Assembly (NCBI GenBank): GCA_009668225.1
Contig: WJYK01000001.1
Span: forward strand, 620,001-684,000
Reading direction: 5' to 3'
Length of the DNA: 64,000 nucleotides
DNA from: Enterobacteriaceae bacterium RIT693
Lineage (GTDB): Bacteria > Pseudomonadota > Gammaproteobacteria > Enterobacterales > Enterobacteriaceae
The position numbers were made by a program, and so were the translations under genes. Positions 32,757 through 44,198 of this stretch are shown here, one piece after another (the stretch's first letter is position 1; each line of letters starts with the position of its first letter). The notes under the pieces are model-generated. The model was given only the letters and a program-made list of their open reading frames with translations. It was not told the origin of the DNA and did no database searches.

Positions 32757-34064
32757 TTAATGTGCCGCCACCGCAGCATCATGGGCAATTAATCGCTCAG
32801 GGAGGATAAATGAGAACGTTGCCCCCTGCCCCGGCTGGCTTTCAATGTCCAGTCGCGCATCATGATGGCTGAGAGCATGTTTCACAATTGCCAGCCCAAG
32901 CCCGCTTCCTCCCGTTTGGCGTGAGCGGGCTTTGTCCACCCGGTAGAAACGCTCGGTCAGGCGCGGAATATGCTCGGCAGAAATCCCGGTCCCGGTATCT
33001 TTAACGCTAAACGCCGCGCCGTGAGGCAAACGCCTCCAGGTAACGGTGATATGCGTTCCTGCAGGCGTATGGTTTACAGCGTTGTAGACCAGGTTGGAAA
33101 TGGCGCTGCGCAGTTGCTCTTCATTACCGTAAACCTGTAGCCCTGACTCAACGTTAAAAGTGAGCGTATGCTTTTGCTGGCTTAGCGTCTGCGCTTCGCG
33201 CTCAACGACCCGCAGCATAAGCGGGACGTCGATTTTCTCGTTCATTGAAATCGCCGGTGCCGCTTCAATTCTCGACAAGGTTAGCAACTGTTTGACCAGC
33301 CCTTCCATACGTGACGTTTGTTCACGCATGGTATGCAACGCCTTATCCTTGAGCGGCCCTTCCAGCGCCTGATCCTGCATCATTTCCAGATACCCCTGCA
33401 ATACGGTTAGCGGGGTACGCAATTCATGACTGACGTTGGCAAAGAAGTTTCGTCTGGCCCCTTCAAGCTGGTGCATCTGGGTAACATCCCGCGCGACCAT
33501 CAGCCACTGCCCGTCGGCATAAGGCATAACGCGAAATTCAAGGTGGCGCCCGCTGTTCAATACCAGCGTAAGCGGGCGAGTAAACTGCTGCTTTGCGACG
33601 TATTGCGTGAATTCAGGGTAGCGCAGGAGGTTGAGGATATTTTGGCCGTTATCATCCGGCCAGCGCAGGCCAAGCAGCTGCTGAGCCAGGCCGTTACACC
33701 AAAAAATGGTGCCTTCTTCGGTGGTCAACACCACCGCGTCGGGCAGGGATTCCGCTCCACTGCGAAAACGTTTGATCAGATTACCTAACTCTTTACGGCG
33801 CTTTTTATTGCGCAACTGCATCTGGTGCAGCCCGTAAAGCAGCGGTTCCCAGCTCCCGCTCCCCGGAGGAGGCGTCATGCTGCGATCAACCCATAGCCAC
33901 CAGGAGAGACGGAGCAAGTTCCAGAAATGCCAGCTCAACAGGGAAGTCACTGCCGCCAGTAAAAACCACGGCAGATGGCCAAAAATCAATCCGAGAATAG
34001 CCGCCGGTAAACAACAGAGCATGAGCTCCAGTACCAGCCTTTTCCATGACAGCCGTTCCAGCAC
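32757..34064 (-). CDS. phoR: Phosphate-regulon sensor histidine kinase PhoR
   Basis: Phosphorylates PhoB under phosphate limitation and is held off by the Pst/PhoU complex. 435 residues: two N-terminal membrane helices (about 10-55), PAS domain (about 95-190), HisKA with the phosphoacceptor histidine in [15 protein letters not shown] (near 213), and HATPase with N-box [10 protein letters not shown] and G-boxes DTGTGI and [11 protein letters not shown]. Downstream of phoB with 22 bases between. Confidence 0.97.
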   Translation of the reverse strand: MLERLSWKRLVLELMLCCLPAAILGLIFGHLPWFLLAAVTSLLSWHFWNLLRLSWWLWVDRSMTPPPGSGSWEPLLYGLHQMQLRNKKRRKELGNLIKRFRSGAESLPDAVVLTTEEGTIFWCNGLAQQLLGLRWPDDNGQNILNLLRYPEFTQYVAKQQFTRPLTLVLNSGRHLEFRVMPYADGQWLMVARDVTQMHQLEGARRNFFANVSHELRTPLTVLQGYLEMMQDQALEGPLKDKALHTMREQTSRMEGLVKQLLTLSRIEAAPAISMNEKIDVPLMLRVVEREAQTLSQQKHTLTFNVESGLQVYGNEEQLRSAISNLVYNAVNHTPAGTHITVTWRRLPHGAAFSVKDTGTGISAEHIPRLTERFYRVDKARSRQTGGSGLGLAIVKHALSHHDARLDIESQPGQGATFSFILPERLIAHDAAVAAH

Positions 34065-34086
34065 GCGTCACGCTCCTGTAAGCATC

Positions 34087-34776
34087 TTAAAAACGGGTTG
34101 AAAAACGATAACCCGTGCCGCGAACTGTTTGCACCATTTTGTCATGACCACTTGTTTCCAAAGCTTTGCGCAGGCGGCGAATATGCACGTCTACGGTACG
34201 GTCCTCAACGTAAACGTTAGTCCCCCACACGTTATTAAGTAGCTGTTCACGGCTGTAAACGCGCTCCGGGTGAGTCATAAAGAAGTGTAACAGCTTAAAT
34301 TCGGTTGGCCCCATGTCGAGCGGCTCTTCACCGGTCATCACGCGGTGTGAGGACGGGTCAAGGCTGAGGCCCTGCATCTCTATCACCTCTTCCACCGCCA
34401 TCGGTGAAATACGGCGCATTACCGCTTTAATACGCGCAACCAGCTCCTTTGGCGAAAACGGCTTGGTGATGTAGTCATCGGCACCGACCTCAAGACCGCG
34501 GACGCGATCTTCTTCTTCGCCACGCGCGGTTAACATCATCACCGGGATCTCGCGGGTCAATGCTTCGCGCTTAAGGTGCTTGATGAACTGGATCCCGGAG
34601 CCGCCTGGCAGCATCCAGTCCAGCAGGATCAGATCGGGGAAAGGTTCAATCAGCAGGTTAACCGCGCTGTCATAATCTTCCGCCTCTACCGACTGGAAGC
34701 CATTTTGCTCGAGCACAAAGCTCACCATTTCACGAATCGGAGCTTCATCTTCTACGACTAAAATGCGTCTCGCCAT
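34087..34776 (-). CDS. phoB: Phosphate-regulon response regulator PhoB
   Basis: OmpR-type activator of the Pho regulon. 229 residues: receiver domain with phosphoacceptor Asp54 in [13 protein letters not shown], then a winged-helix DNA-binding domain (from about 125) ending [12 protein letters not shown]. Autoregulated through the Pho box upstream. First gene of phoBR, divergent from sbcDC. Confidence 0.98.
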   Translation of the reverse strand: MARRILVVEDEAPIREMVSFVLEQNGFQSVEAEDYDSAVNLLIEPFPDLILLDWMLPGGSGIQFIKHLKREALTREIPVMMLTARGEEEDRVRGLEVGADDYITKPFSPKELVARIKAVMRRISPMAVEEVIEMQGLSLDPSSHRVMTGEEPLDMGPTEFKLLHFFMTHPERVYSREQLLNNVWGTNVYVEDRTVDVHIRRLRKALETSGHDKMVQTVRGTGYRFSTRF

Positions 34777-34827
34777 GATTTACCCTGTTGAAAAGAGACC
34801 ATCTCTTATTAATTGTGCGTCAGTATG

Positions 34828-34857
34828 CGTCAGATTTGTGACAGATTTATGAAAAAG
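34828..34857 (-). promoter_or_regulatory. Pho box of phoBR
   Basis: On the minus strand the sequence reads TTTTTCATAAATCTGTCAC followed by AAATCTGACGC: tandem 11-base PhoB repeats (CTGTCA-type) in the correct phase, 52-81 bases upstream of phoB. Nearly the same as the E. coli phoB operator. Confidence 0.85.
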
Positions 34858-34975
34858 ATTACGGCCAGATATTTCACCTTTTTGAATTATGACAGCCACA
34901 GATTTTTGCTGACGGTTACGCTTCTGACTCAATAGCTTATAATCGGTCATTCGCCTCTTTGCCATGGGACAGGTT

Positions 34976-36193
34976 ATGCGCATTCTCCACACATCAGACT
35001 GGCACCTCGGCCAAAACTTCTATACCAAAAGCCGGGCGTCTGAACACCAGGCCTTTCTCGACTGGCTGCTAAACGCCGCGCTTGAGCATCAGGTGGACGC
35101 GATTATTGTCGCGGGGGACATCTTTGATACCGGCTCGCCGCCGAGCTACGCCCGCGAAATGTATAACCGCTTTGTGGTACAGCTGCAGGCCACCGGCTGC
35201 CAGCTTGTGGTGCTGGCGGGTAACCACGATTCCGTTGCCACACTTAACGAATCCCGCGAGCTGCTGGCCTGCCTGAATACCCGGGTGATTGCCAGCGCCC
35301 GCCACCAAAAAGACGAGCAGGCGCTGGTCCTTAATCAAAAAGACGGCACGCCTGGCGCTATCCTGTGCCCTATTCCGTTCCTTCGCCCACGCGACATTCA
35401 AAGCAGCCAGGCCGGGCTGTCCGGCCATGAAAAACAGCGCTCCTTAATGGAAGCCATCAGCGAACATTATCAGCACTGCTATGAGGCTGCCGTTGCCCTG
35501 CGAGGTGACAGACCGCTGCCGATTGTCGCCACCGGGCACCTGACCACCGTTGGCGTAACGAAATCCGACGCGGTTCGCGACATTTATATCGGCACGCTGG
35601 ACGCTTTCCCGGCGCAGCACTTCCCGCCCGCCGACTACATCGCGCTCGGGCATATTCATCGCGCACAGAAAATCGGCGGTAGCGAGCATATTCGCTACAG
35701 CGGCTCGCCGATTCCGCTGAGCTTCGACGAAACCGGCAAAGCAAAAAGCGTGTTTCTCGTCGAGTTTAGCGGCGCTGCGCTGGCCAGCGTCGAACCGCTG
35801 GAGGTCCCCATCAGCCAGCCACTGGCCATCGTCAAAGGCTCGCTGCGCGAAATTGAGCAGAAGCTTGAGCAGTGGCGAAACGCGCCGACTGAACCGAAAG
35901 TCTGGTTGGATATCGAAATCGCCACCGATGAATATCTTCACGATATGCAGCGCCAGGTACAGGCGCTGACCGACGATTTACCGGTTGAAGTCGTCCTGCT
36001 TCGCCGCAGCCGCGAACAGCGCGAACGGGTGATTGCCAGCCAGCATAAAGAGACGCTGAGCGAGTTAAGCGTTGAAGAGGTTTTTGAGCGGCGGCTGAGT
36101 CAGGAAGGAACCAGCGAGGAACGCGCCGCCAGGCTAAGAACGCTGTTTGCCCAAACCCTTTCAGATTTGCACCAGCAGGAGGACCAGGCATGA
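34976..36193 (+). CDS. sbcD: Exonuclease subunit SbcD (Mre11 homologue)
   Basis: Nuclease subunit of SbcCD, which cleaves DNA hairpins and protein-blocked ends. 405 residues; metallophosphoesterase motifs TSDWHLGQ (about 6-13), [22 protein letters not shown] and LGHIHRAQ are all present. The start at ATG 34976 ([10 protein letters not shown]) is preceded by ACAGGTT; an in-frame ATG at 34964 has no ribosome site. Overlaps sbcC by four bases (ATGA). Confidence 0.96.
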   Translation: MRILHTSDWHLGQNFYTKSRASEHQAFLDWLLNAALEHQVDAIIVAGDIFDTGSPPSYAREMYNRFVVQLQATGCQLVVLAGNHDSVATLNESRELLACLNTRVIASARHQKDEQALVLNQKDGTPGAILCPIPFLRPRDIQSSQAGLSGHEKQRSLMEAISEHYQHCYEAAVALRGDRPLPIVATGHLTTVGVTKSDAVRDIYIGTLDAFPAQHFPPADYIALGHIHRAQKIGGSEHIRYSGSPIPLSFDETGKAKSVFLVEFSGAALASVEPLEVPISQPLAIVKGSLREIEQKLEQWRNAPTEPKVWLDIEIATDEYLHDMQRQVQALTDDLPVEVVLLRRSREQRERVIASQHKETLSELSVEEVFERRLSQEGTSEERAARLRTLFAQTLSDLHQQEDQA

Positions 36194-39100
36194 AGATCTT
36201 AAGCCTGCGGTTAAAAAACATCAACTCCCTGAAAGGCGAGTGGAAAATTGATTTCACCCAGGAGCCTTTCGCCAGCAACGGGCTGTTTGCCATCACCGGC
36301 CCGACGGGCGCGGGAAAAACTACCCTATTGGACGCTATTTGCCTGGCGCTTTACCACAAGACGCCTCGCCTCAGCACCGTTTCGCAGTCGCAAAACGACC
36401 TGATGACCCGGGACACCGCAGAGTGCCTGGCAGAAGTCGAATTTGAAGTCAAAGGCGTTGGCTACCGGGCGTTCTGGAGCCAGAACCGCGCCCGTAACGC
36501 GGCAAACGGCAACCTCCAGGCACCGCGCGTAGAGCTGGCCCAAATCAGCGACGGCCAAATCCTCGCCGATAAAATTAAAGACAAGCTTGAGATTGTCGCC
36601 TCGCTGACCGGGCTGGACTACGATCGCTTCACCCGCTCGATGATGCTCTCCCAGGGGCAGTTTGCCGCCTTTTTAAACGCCGATGCCAACGACCGCGCCT
36701 CGCTGCTTGAAGAGCTGACCGGCACGGAGATTTACGGCACCGTTTCCGCCGCAGTGTTTGAAAATCATAAGCAAATCAAAAGCCGCCTTGAAAACCTGCT
36801 GGCTCAGGCTTCAGGTGTTGCACTATTGAATGAAGAGCAGCAACAGCAGCTTACGGAAAGTTTGCAGGCGCTTACTTTTGAAGAGAAAAAGCTTTCCGGG
36901 GAACACCAACAGCAGCAACAACACCAGCAGTGGCTCACTCAGCTAGCCCGACTTTCTGCCGACAAAGCCCAAAAGCAGCAGGCGCTGGACGCAGCCAATC
37001 AGTCGCTCAAAGCCGCAGAGCCGATGCTGGCGAAACTGACCCGAGCCTTGCCTGCCGAAAAACTTCGCCCTGACTGGCAGCGGTTGCAGGAAAAACAGCA
37101 GACGTTAAGGCAAAACGGCGAAGCCGCAGAGAAAGTGAATACCCGCTTACAGCAGCTTTCCGTCCGCCGGCAGCAAACCCGAATGCTGGCCGCCGAACAG
37201 GCCCAGCGGCTGAAGAGCGAAGCTCAGCAGGTCGAAGACTGGCTCGCGGCCAATGACCGTTATCGACTTTGGTCTGCCGAACTGACGGGCTGGCGCATGG
37301 CGTTCACGCAGCAGCAGCGCGACGAAAAACAGCTGACTGAGCTAAAGCAGGCGCGAGAAGCCAGCCGGCAAAAACTGCAGGCGCTGCCGGAGCCGACGCT
37401 GGGACTATCCCCTGAGGAAGTGAGCGCTCATTTACAAAGGACGCTGGCCGCCCGGCCCGCCCGCCAGACCCTGGCCGCCCTGCAGCCACAGTTCGCCACG
37501 CTGGAGAAACGTAAAGCCGAGCAGCAGCGGGAGATTGCCGAGCTGGATAAACTGATCGCTGAGCGTGATGCTGAACTAAAACAGAAAAGAACCGAGTTCG
37601 CCGCTAAGCGACAGGAATTGTTAGATGTAAAAACAATCTGTGAGCAAGAAAATCATATTATTCGCCTGAATGATGAACGAGAGCGCCTGCAACAAGATCA
37701 ACCTTGCCCGCTGTGCGGCTCAACGTCACATCCAGCAGTTGCAGAATATACGGCTCTGCAACCGGGGGAGAACCAAAAACGGCTGGCTCAAGTTGAAGAG
37801 GATGTTTCCACCCTGTCCAAACTTGGGGCTGCGCTAAAAGCGCAATGGGAATCACTGTGCCAGCAGCGCGAAAAACTGGCACAGTCCAGCGCCGCCATTG
37901 AGGCAGAAGAAACTTCACTGTCCGCCCGCTGGCAGCAGCAGTGCGCAGAACTAGGTATCGCTTTAACGCCGCAGGACGATCTCACCGCCTGGCTTGAAGA
38001 GCAGGAACAGCGTGAACAGCAGCTGCGCCAGCTAGGTGAACGCCAGACGCTGGAGGCGCAATATCAGCGCGACAGCCAGCAACATGAAAAGTTGAACGCA
38101 GACTTTGTGGCGCAGCGCGCTTCGCTACAAGCGGTACTGGAGCAGGCAGGTCTTCAGCGACCTGAGCCGGGCGAAGAGCAAACCTGGCTTGAGACTCGCC
38201 AACAGGAATCTCAGCAATGGCAGCACCAGCAGGACAAACTGCCCCAGCTTCGCCAGCAGCTCTCCGCTCTCGACATGTTGCTCTCAACCCTTGCAGACGA
38301 TGGCTCCACCCCACCGCTGCTGGATGAACACGAGCACCAGGCAGCGCTGCAAAACTGGCAGGCATTGCATAACGATTGCAACCTGCTTGAAGGGCAGCGC
38401 CAGTCCCTGCAAGAGCAGCTGAAGCAAAGTGAAGTCGAGGCCAGGGCTGCGCAGAAGCAGTTCAGCAATGCGCTTTCGGCCAGCCAGTTCAGCGATGAAG
38501 CCGATTTCCGCAGCGCCCTGCTGGAAGAAACCGAGCGCCTTGGGCTGGAACAGCGTAAACAGCATCTGGAGCGCCAGCAGCAACAGCAGGTCACTCTGCT
38601 GGAACAGGCTGAAAGCGCGCTGGCTCAGCATATCTCAGTGCGGCCAGAAACCCTGAGCGAAGAGGCGGAAATCAGCGTACTGGATGAACGTATCGCAGCG
38701 CTTACTCTCCAGCTGCGCGAAAACGCCTCTCGCCAGGGGCAAATCACCCAGCAGCTGCGCCACGACGAGGAAAACCGGGTTCGCCAGCAAACGCTGATGC
38801 TGGAGATAAAAGCCTGTGAAGCGCAGGTGGAAGACTGGGGTTATCTCAACGCGCTTATCGGCTCCAAAGAAGGGGATAAATTCCGTAAGTTCGCCCAAGG
38901 ACTGACGCTGGATAACCTCGTATGGCTGGCAAACAATCAGCTTAATCGCCTGCACGGCCGCTACCTGCTCCAGCGTAAAGATAACGAAGCGCTTGAGTTA
39001 CAGGTGGTTGATACCTGGCAGGCTGACGCGGTGCGGGATACCCGCACGCTCTCCGGCGGCGAAAGCTTCCTGGTAAGCCTGGCGCTGGCGCTGGCGTTGT

Positions 39101-39345
39101 CCGACCTTGTCAGCCACAAAACGCGCATTGACTCGCTGTTTCTTGACGAAGGCTTTGGCACCCTGGACGCACAAACGCTGGATACCGCGCTCGACGCGCT
39201 GGATACGCTGAACGCCAGCGGCAAAACCATCGGCGTCATCAGCCACGTTGAGGCGATGAAAGAGCGGATCCCGGTGCAAATTAAGGTGAAGAAGATCAAC
39301 GGCCTGGGCGTGAGCCGACTGGATAAGGTTTTTGCGGTGGATTGA
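36190..39345 (+). CDS. sbcC: Exonuclease subunit SbcC (Rad50 homologue)
   Basis: SMC-like ATPase partner of SbcD. 1051 residues (E. coli 1047): Walker [14 protein letters not shown] near 35-47, a long glutamine-rich coiled coil with the zinc hook CPLC near 505-508, ABC signature [19 protein letters not shown] and Walker [11 protein letters not shown] near 985. The ATG overlaps the sbcD stop. No gene follows before mak, whereas E. coli has araJ here. Confidence 0.97.
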   Translation: MKILSLRLKNINSLKGEWKIDFTQEPFASNGLFAITGPTGAGKTTLLDAICLALYHKTPRLSTVSQSQNDLMTRDTAECLAEVEFEVKGVGYRAFWSQNRARNAANGNLQAPRVELAQISDGQILADKIKDKLEIVASLTGLDYDRFTRSMMLSQGQFAAFLNADANDRASLLEELTGTEIYGTVSAAVFENHKQIKSRLENLLAQASGVALLNEEQQQQLTESLQALTFEEKKLSGEHQQQQQHQQWLTQLARLSADKAQKQQALDAANQSLKAAEPMLAKLTRALPAEKLRPDWQRLQEKQQTLRQNGEAAEKVNTRLQQLSVRRQQTRMLAAEQAQRLKSEAQQVEDWLAANDRYRLWSAELTGWRMAFTQQQRDEKQLTELKQAREASRQKLQALPEPTLGLSPEEVSAHLQRTLAARPARQTLAALQPQFATLEKRKAEQQREIAELDKLIAERDAELKQKRTEFAAKRQELLDVKTICEQENHIIRLNDERERLQQDQPCPLCGSTSHPAVAEYTALQPGENQKRLAQVEEDVSTLSKLGAALKAQWESLCQQREKLAQSSAAIEAEETSLSARWQQQCAELGIALTPQDDLTAWLEEQEQREQQLRQLGERQTLEAQYQRDSQQHEKLNADFVAQRASLQAVLEQAGLQRPEPGEEQTWLETRQQESQQWQHQQDKLPQLRQQLSALDMLLSTLADDGSTPPLLDEHEHQAALQNWQALHNDCNLLEGQRQSLQEQLKQSEVEARAAQKQFSNALSASQFSDEADFRSALLEETERLGLEQRKQHLERQQQQQVTLLEQAESALAQHISVRPETLSEEAEISVLDERIAALTLQLRENASRQGQITQQLRHDEENRVRQQTLMLEIKACEAQVEDWGYLNALIGSKEGDKFRKFAQGLTLDNLVWLANNQLNRLHGRYLLQRKDNEALELQVVDTWQADAVRDTRTLSGGESFLVSLALALALSDLVSHKTRIDSLFLDEGFGTLDAQTLDTALDALDTLNASGKTIGVISHVEAMKERIPVQIKVKKINGLGVSRLDKVFAVD

Positions 39346-39380
39346 CCTTTATCCTGGCTCACTCCCAGGGAAGTGTCTGG

Positions 39381-40041
39381 TAGTCACATTTTCCTTTCAA
39401 ATCCTCCGAGAGATGTCTTTCGATCCGCAGTTATTCCGTTCACTCGTACATTTGTTTCCCCTGCACGTTCAGATAACGGTGAACGTGTCCGGGGGATCAC
39501 GCCATCCCCCGAACAGCCCCGGCGCCCGGCGAGCTCATCGCCGCTGAAGCGGTAAACCCACCGGCTATCACCCAAACAGTCGGGGTCGTTCGCGATTCGT
39601 TCCCGACGATCGCTCTCTTTCGCTGCTCCCGGCAGCTCAACCCCGCCTGAGTTGGGTCATAACCGGGGGCGATGAGAGCCGGGAACAAGGGCGTGGCTGT
39701 GGGACTCGCAGCGCCAGTGACTTTCAGCGTGGCTGCTGGCTAAAAGCGAGGCTCGGTTCCGGCTTAAATCGCCTCCGTTTTCTCTCCGACTGGCCAGGGT
39801 CCGGACGTCGGGAACGGCCGGAGGCTGAGAGCGTCGGGAACGCATCTCAGCCGACCCAGGACTGGGAGATAAAACGGAGGTCTGCCGCTTCAGCGGTCGA
39901 TTTATTTGGCCGGGAGTCCGGGGTCTCGGGGAAGTGACGGTGACTTCCCCGAGTCGTTCACCGGTTCGGTGGTGACATATGAAACAGGACTGGAAGTGAA
40001 CGGAACCTTAGTCGATCCTTCATAGAACATATTTGTGACTA
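39381..40041. other. Highly structured non-coding element, possible ncRNA or non-autonomous mobile element
   Basis: Bounded by an 8-base terminal inverted repeat, TAGTCACA (39381-39388) and TGTGACTA (40034-40041). Internal stems include CACGTTC/GAACGTG (39464-39487), CGGGGGAT/ATCCCCCG (39490-39511), CCCGGC/GCCGGG (39628-39683), CCTCCGTTTTCTCTCC pairing 15 of 16 with 39865-39880, CTGAGAGCG/CGCATCTCAG (39825-39850) and an 11-bp perfect CTCGGGGAAGT/ACTTCCCCGAG (39925-39953). CCGCTGAAGCGG (39541-39552) is the reverse complement of CCGCTTCAGCGG (39885-39896). Nested long-range and local pairs suggest a folded RNA or DNA. No promoter was assigned. Function unknown; the family identity is not recognised with certainty. 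Confidence 0.6.
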
Positions 40042-40084
40042 AGACCCCCTGAGGTAGAGAAAGAAAACCGCTTCCTCTTTTAAT

Positions 40085-40120
40085 CCCCTCTCCACTTTGG
40101 GGAGAGGGTTAGGGTGAGGG
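40085..40120. repeat. Dispersed palindromic repeat, copy 4 (single unit)
   Basis: CCCCTCTCC-ACTTT-GGGGAGAGGG followed by TTAGGGTGAGGG: one unit of the family, ending four bases before the mak stop. Confidence 0.8.
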
Positions 40121-40124
40121 CGAT

Positions 40125-41036
40125 TTACTTCTCCAGAGGCCACAGCCACGCCGCACCGCGAACGCCGCTCGAATCCCCGTGCACCGCCTTGCGGATAGGG
40201 GTTTCACACTCTCCGCCAAATACCCACGGTTTAATCAGCTGCGGCACCGTTCGATATAAACGTTCCACGTTGCTCATTCCGCCGCCAAGAACGATCGCAT
40301 CCGGATCCAGAATATTCACAATATGGGCAAGCGACTTGGCAAGGCGCATTTCATAACGGCTCAGCGCTAATTCCGCCAGCGGATCCTGCTGTTCAGCGAG
40401 GCTGATAATCTCATTCCCCTTTAGCGTTTTTCCACTCAGGCGCTGGTAATCCGTGCCAAAGCCGGTGCCGGATATAAAGGTTTCGATGCAGCCTTGTTTG
40501 CCACAGTAGCATGGGACTTCGGCACGAAAACGCAGCTCGTCCTCATCCATCCACGGCAGTGGATTATGCCCCCACTCACCCGCCGTGCCGTTACCGCCAA
40601 TCAGGCTACGGCCGTTGATGGCAACGCCCGCTCCGCAGCCGGTTCCGATTATCACCGCAAACACCATCTGCGCGCCGGCAGCCGCACCGTCTATAGCCTC
40701 AGACACCGCAAGGCAGTTAGCGTCGTTTGCCAGCCTGACCTCCCGCTTTAGCGCCGTGCTGAGATCCTTGTCAAACGGCTGCCCGTTAAGCCAGGTTGAG
40801 TTCGCATTTTTCACTACCCGGGTATAAGGGGAAATAGACCCCGGGATGCCGAGCCCCACCGTACCGGTCTCGCCCGTTGCTTCCTCGGCCAGCCGTACCA
40901 GTTCAACAATATTCTTAATGGTGGCCTGGTAATCGTTTTTAGGCGTAGGTAAACGGTGACGATACAGCTGCTTACCGTCATCTGCCAACGCGATTACTTC
41001 TGTTTTTGTACCACCGAGATCGATACCTATGCGCAC
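40125..41036 (-). CDS. mak: Manno(fructo)kinase, ROK family
   Basis: ATP-dependent phosphorylation of fructose/mannose in the cytoplasm. 303 residues: N-terminal phosphate-binding [11 protein letters not shown] (4-14), catalytic Asp in [12 protein letters not shown], and the ROK zinc motif [15 protein letters not shown] near 175-190. A neighbour of rdgC as in E. coli, where the gene is also called yajF. Confidence 0.95.
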   Translation of the reverse strand: MRIGIDLGGTKTEVIALADDGKQLYRHRLPTPKNDYQATIKNIVELVRLAEEATGETGTVGLGIPGSISPYTRVVKNANSTWLNGQPFDKDLSTALKREVRLANDANCLAVSEAIDGAAAGAQMVFAVIIGTGCGAGVAINGRSLIGGNGTAGEWGHNPLPWMDEDELRFRAEVPCYCGKQGCIETFISGTGFGTDYQRLSGKTLKGNEIISLAEQQDPLAELALSRYEMRLAKSLAHIVNILDPDAIVLGGGMSNVERLYRTVPQLIKPWVFGGECETPIRKAVHGDSSGVRGAAWLWPLEK

Positions 41037-41161
41037 ATGAACTTCCTCATTTGGTGATAATTATCAATAGTATAAAGTGGCATCAAAGCAAATGCGATGA
41101 AACGAGGCCGTCAATTCGTTATCATGCCCGCTGCGTTTAACTGACAACCTGGGACAGAATC

Positions 41162-42073
41162 ATGCTGTGGTTTAAAAATTTAATGGTTTACCGTTTAAGC
41201 CGTGACATCACGCTGACGGCGGATGCAATGGAAAAACAGTTAGCCGCCTTCACCTTCACCCCTTGCGGTAGCCAGGACATGGCAAAAACCGGTTGGGTGT
41301 CGCCGATGGGCTCGCACAGCGATGCATTAACCCATGTTGCCAACGGGCAGATTGTGATTTGCGCCCGTAAAGAAGAAAAAATTCTGCCGGCTCCGGTCAT
41401 CAAACAGGCTCTCGAAGCCAAAATCAATAAGCTGGAAGCGGAACAGGCCCGCAAGCTGAAAAAGACCGAGAAAGACGCCCTGAAAGACGAAGTCCTGCAC
41501 TCCCTGCTGCCGCGTGCTTTCAGCCGTTTTAGCCAGACGATGATGTGGATAGACACCGTTAACGGTCTGATCATGGTCGACTGCGCCAGCGCCAAAAAAG
41601 CGGAAGATACGCTGGCACTGCTGCGTAAAAGTCTGGGTTCACTGCCTGTCGTGCCGCTGGCGCTGGAAAATCCAATCGAGCTGACGCTGACCGAATGGGT
41701 TCGCTCAGGTGATGTCCCGGCGGGCTTTGCGCTGATGGATGAAGCCGAACTCAAAGCCATTCTTGAAGGTGGCGGCGTGATCCGCTGTAAACAGCAGGAA
41801 CTGGTATGTGATGAAATCGCGGCGCATATCGAAACCGGCAAAGTAGTCACCAGGCTGGCGCTGGACTGGCAAGAGCGTATTCAGTTTGTTCTGGCTGACG
41901 ATGGCTCCGTCAAACGCCTGAAATTTGCCGATACCCTACGTGAGCAAAACGACGATATTGACCGGGAAGACTTTGGTCAGCGTTTCGATGCCGATTTTAT
42001 TCTGATGACCGGCGAACTGGCGGCGTTGATTACAAACCTGGTGGAAGCGTTGGGCGGCGAAGCACAGCGTTAA
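41162..42073 (+). CDS. rdgC: Recombination-associated protein RdgC
   Basis: Nucleoid-associated ring-shaped dimer that binds duplex DNA and limits RecA loading. 303 residues, the E. coli length, beginning [15 protein letters not shown], with the conserved acidic/lysine-rich central segment ([19 protein letters not shown]). Divergent from mak. Confidence 0.96.
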   Translation: MLWFKNLMVYRLSRDITLTADAMEKQLAAFTFTPCGSQDMAKTGWVSPMGSHSDALTHVANGQIVICARKEEKILPAPVIKQALEAKINKLEAEQARKLKKTEKDALKDEVLHSLLPRAFSRFSQTMMWIDTVNGLIMVDCASAKKAEDTLALLRKSLGSLPVVPLALENPIELTLTEWVRSGDVPAGFALMDEAELKAILEGGGVIRCKQQELVCDEIAAHIETGKVVTRLALDWQERIQFVLADDGSVKRLKFADTLREQNDDIDREDFGQRFDADFILMTGELAALITNLVEALGGEAQR

Positions 42074-42095
42074 GACCGGACGTTGCCATAAGATA

Positions 42096-42123
42096 TAGCC
42101 CCCCATCGCAAGATGAGGGGCTA
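42096..42123. terminator. Hairpin between rdgC and ppnP
   Basis: TAGCCCCCCATC-GCAA-GATGAGGGGCTA, one mismatch, between convergent genes. No long T-run on either side, so its strength as a terminator is uncertain. Confidence 0.6.
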
Positions 42124-42131
42124 AAATTGGG

Positions 42132-42476
<345 letters not shown>

Positions 42477-42507
42477 TCAGGGCTGTCACGCAAATTGTTA
42501 AATCCAT

Positions 42508-43185
42508 TCAGATAAGCAGTTCTGCCGCCAATCTGGCTACCAGCACATTGGATAAAAGTACCGGCACATCAAGCTGCTTTTGCAGAAAATCACGGTGTTT
42601 TTGATGGTAACCGAGGCAGTCCAGAACAAGAACATCCGCCCCCTCTGCCATTAGCTTTCTTCCTGCCTCCAGCAGATCGGCCTCGCTACCGTGTACGGGA
42701 TTGGCGAGAGCATAAAGCGGCGGGTGAGTGAGTTTGCGCCACTTCAGCTCCTGAAACTTAATCAGTTCGGCGACCGGCAGAATGATCCCCACCTGATGGC
42801 CATCAACAATTGAGGCCACCAGCGGCGGAATGATGCGCTCCGGCTCCAGAAGAATAGCGTTACGGGCTTTCAACCCGATAAGCGGCATGGTACTCATTAG
42901 CAGAATGACTTCGTAACCTTCGTTGTCCAGTTGCTCAATAATCCCCTGCATCGCAATAGAGATTTTGTCGCGCCCGACCGAAGTAATGGTGTTGTCCGCC
43001 AGCAAAGTGAGCAGAGACTCTTCACCGGGTGACGGAGAAAACCGGCGGTGAACCTCGTCTGAAGAAAGGTTACCCAGCAGGCTTACCTGCGAGATTTGTT
43101 GTTCAGAGATATGTTCGGTTAAAAATGGCAAAACCTCACTCACAGACACTTTGCCGACGGTGAGAATGGCTACAGTTGGTCTCAT
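42508..43185 (-). CDS. aroM: AroM family protein
   Basis: Cytoplasmic protein of unknown function, co-transcribed with aroL and yaiA in E. coli. 225 residues, the E. coli length. More diverged than its neighbours, but the C-terminal LDCLGYHQKHRDFLQKQLDV block is typical; this resembles Asp/Glu/hydantoin racemase-like folds. Confidence 0.9.
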   Translation of the reverse strand: MRPTVAILTVGKVSVSEVLPFLTEHISEQQISQVSLLGNLSSDEVHRRFSPSPGEESLLTLLADNTITSVGRDKISIAMQGIIEQLDNEGYEVILLMSTMPLIGLKARNAILLEPERIIPPLVASIVDGHQVGIILPVAELIKFQELKWRKLTHPPLYALANPVHGSEADLLEAGRKLMAEGADVLVLDCLGYHQKHRDFLQKQLDVPVLLSNVLVARLAAELLI

Positions 43186-43441
43186 GCTTCGCTCCGCTAT
43201 TACTCAGTCACCGCCCTCTTAGCTGCACTGCTCCACGTCCGCTATGAAATAACTCCGCCGGGGTCGATCGTTTTTTGCTCGCCATAATCCGCAGCATACA
43301 ACCAGAGCGATATCGAAATCCTTAACGAAACATCAACTACTGAGCAACATCTTTAATTAGATATATTTTAGGTAAATTAAAGGGATAAAAGTTTTTCTTA
43401 TGAAAGACGAAGCACCGGCGGCACAGGCCTGCCGGTGGCGT

Positions 43442-43633
43442 TCAGGATTTCTGAGGGTCTTCATAACGCCGTTTTGCATCAAGGGCTTCCTGGCGGGTTT
43501 CATGCTCGCTAATCAGCGTGTCCTGATGGGGATGATCTGCCCGCAGCTGATACCAGGTTACGGCAGAACCTGGTACACCTTTCTGCACTTCGACAAGCCT
43601 TGCTTCTCGGGGATAAGGAGGTTGGGTCGCCAT
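43442..43633 (-). CDS. yaiA: YaiA family protein
   Basis: 63-residue protein of unknown function; KPPYPREA-like start ([14 protein letters not shown]), [10 protein letters not shown] and [12 protein letters not shown] match E. coli YaiA. It follows aroL by 40 bases; 256 bases separate it from aroM. Confidence 0.93.
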   Translation of the reverse strand: MATQPPYPREARLVEVQKGVPGSAVTWYQLRADHPHQDTLISEHETRQEALDAKRRYEDPQKS

Positions 43634-43673
43634 CGCTCGTCCTTATTTCTGGTGGATGAGCAGTAAGTATAGG

Positions 43674-44198
43674 CTAACTGGCGCGGGCCATTTGCAATGC
43701 GCTGAGGATAGCTTCCACCACCGCATCCGGGGGACGAGTGGCATCAACAATATGACGGGCAACCTGGCGGTACAGCCCTTCGCGGGCGGCAAGCACATCG
43801 ACGATTTCATCGGTGACACCTTTGCCCGTCAGGGTTGGACGCTGTCCTTCTTCCGGCGAGGCAGTCAGCCGCGAAGCCAGAATCTGTGCCGGAGCGTGCA
43901 ACCAAATGGCGATGCCGTTCTCCTGCATAAATTGGCGGTTGCTTTCCGCCAGCACCATACCGCCGCCGGTTGCTACGACGGTCGCCGGGGCCGTCACGCA
44001 CTGAAGTGCATCGGACTCACGTGCGCGGAACCCTGCCCATCCCTCTTCCGCCACAATATCCGCAACGCTCTTGCCGGTGCTGGTCAGCAGAAAGCTATCG
44101 GTATCGACAAATGCATAACCCAGCGTTCTCGCCAGTGCCTGACCGACGGTCGTCTTACCACAGCCGCGAGCGCCGACTAAGAATAGGGGTTGAGTCAT
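43674..44198 (-). CDS. aroL: Shikimate kinase II
   Basis: Phosphorylates shikimate in aromatic amino acid synthesis. 174 residues; P-loop [15 protein letters not shown] (8-22), shikimate-binding DTDSF and GGGMVL segments. The upstream region carries TyrR- and TrpR-like sites, as for E. coli aroL. First gene of aroL-yaiA-aroM. Confidence 0.97.
   Translation of the reverse strand: MTQPLFLVGARGCGKTTVGQALARTLGYAFVDTDSFLLTSTGKSVADIVAEEGWAGFRARESDALQCVTAPATVVATGGGMVLAESNRQFMQENGIAIWLHAPAQILASRLTASPEEGQRPTLTGKGVTDEIVDVLAAREGLYRQVARHIVDATRPPDAVVEAILSALQMARAS

Larger units (their letters stand above)
39346..40124. other. Gene-free region between sbcC and mak containing a structured element
   Basis: 779 bases with no convincing gene, at the araJ position of E. 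coli. From 39381 to 40041 lies a GC-rich block dense in inverted repeats, described separately. Positions 40085-40120 carry a dispersed repeat unit next to the mak stop. Three minus-strand frames of about 60 codons (39384-39575, 39497-39688, 39657-39845) overlap one another, are Arg/Ser/Gly-rich and resemble no family I know. Confidence 0.75.

Noticed and set aside
36900-38600. CAGCAG-rich tracts in sbcC as a possible nucleotide repeat
   Set aside because: They encode the glutamine-rich coiled coil expected of SbcC, and the frame and length match the family.
39384-39845. Three overlapping minus-strand frames of about 60 codons inside the structured element
   Set aside because: They overlap in different frames, begin without clear ribosome sites and have skewed Arg/Ser/Gly composition. 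The inverted-repeat structure explains the sequence better, though a repeat family carrying short genes cannot be excluded.
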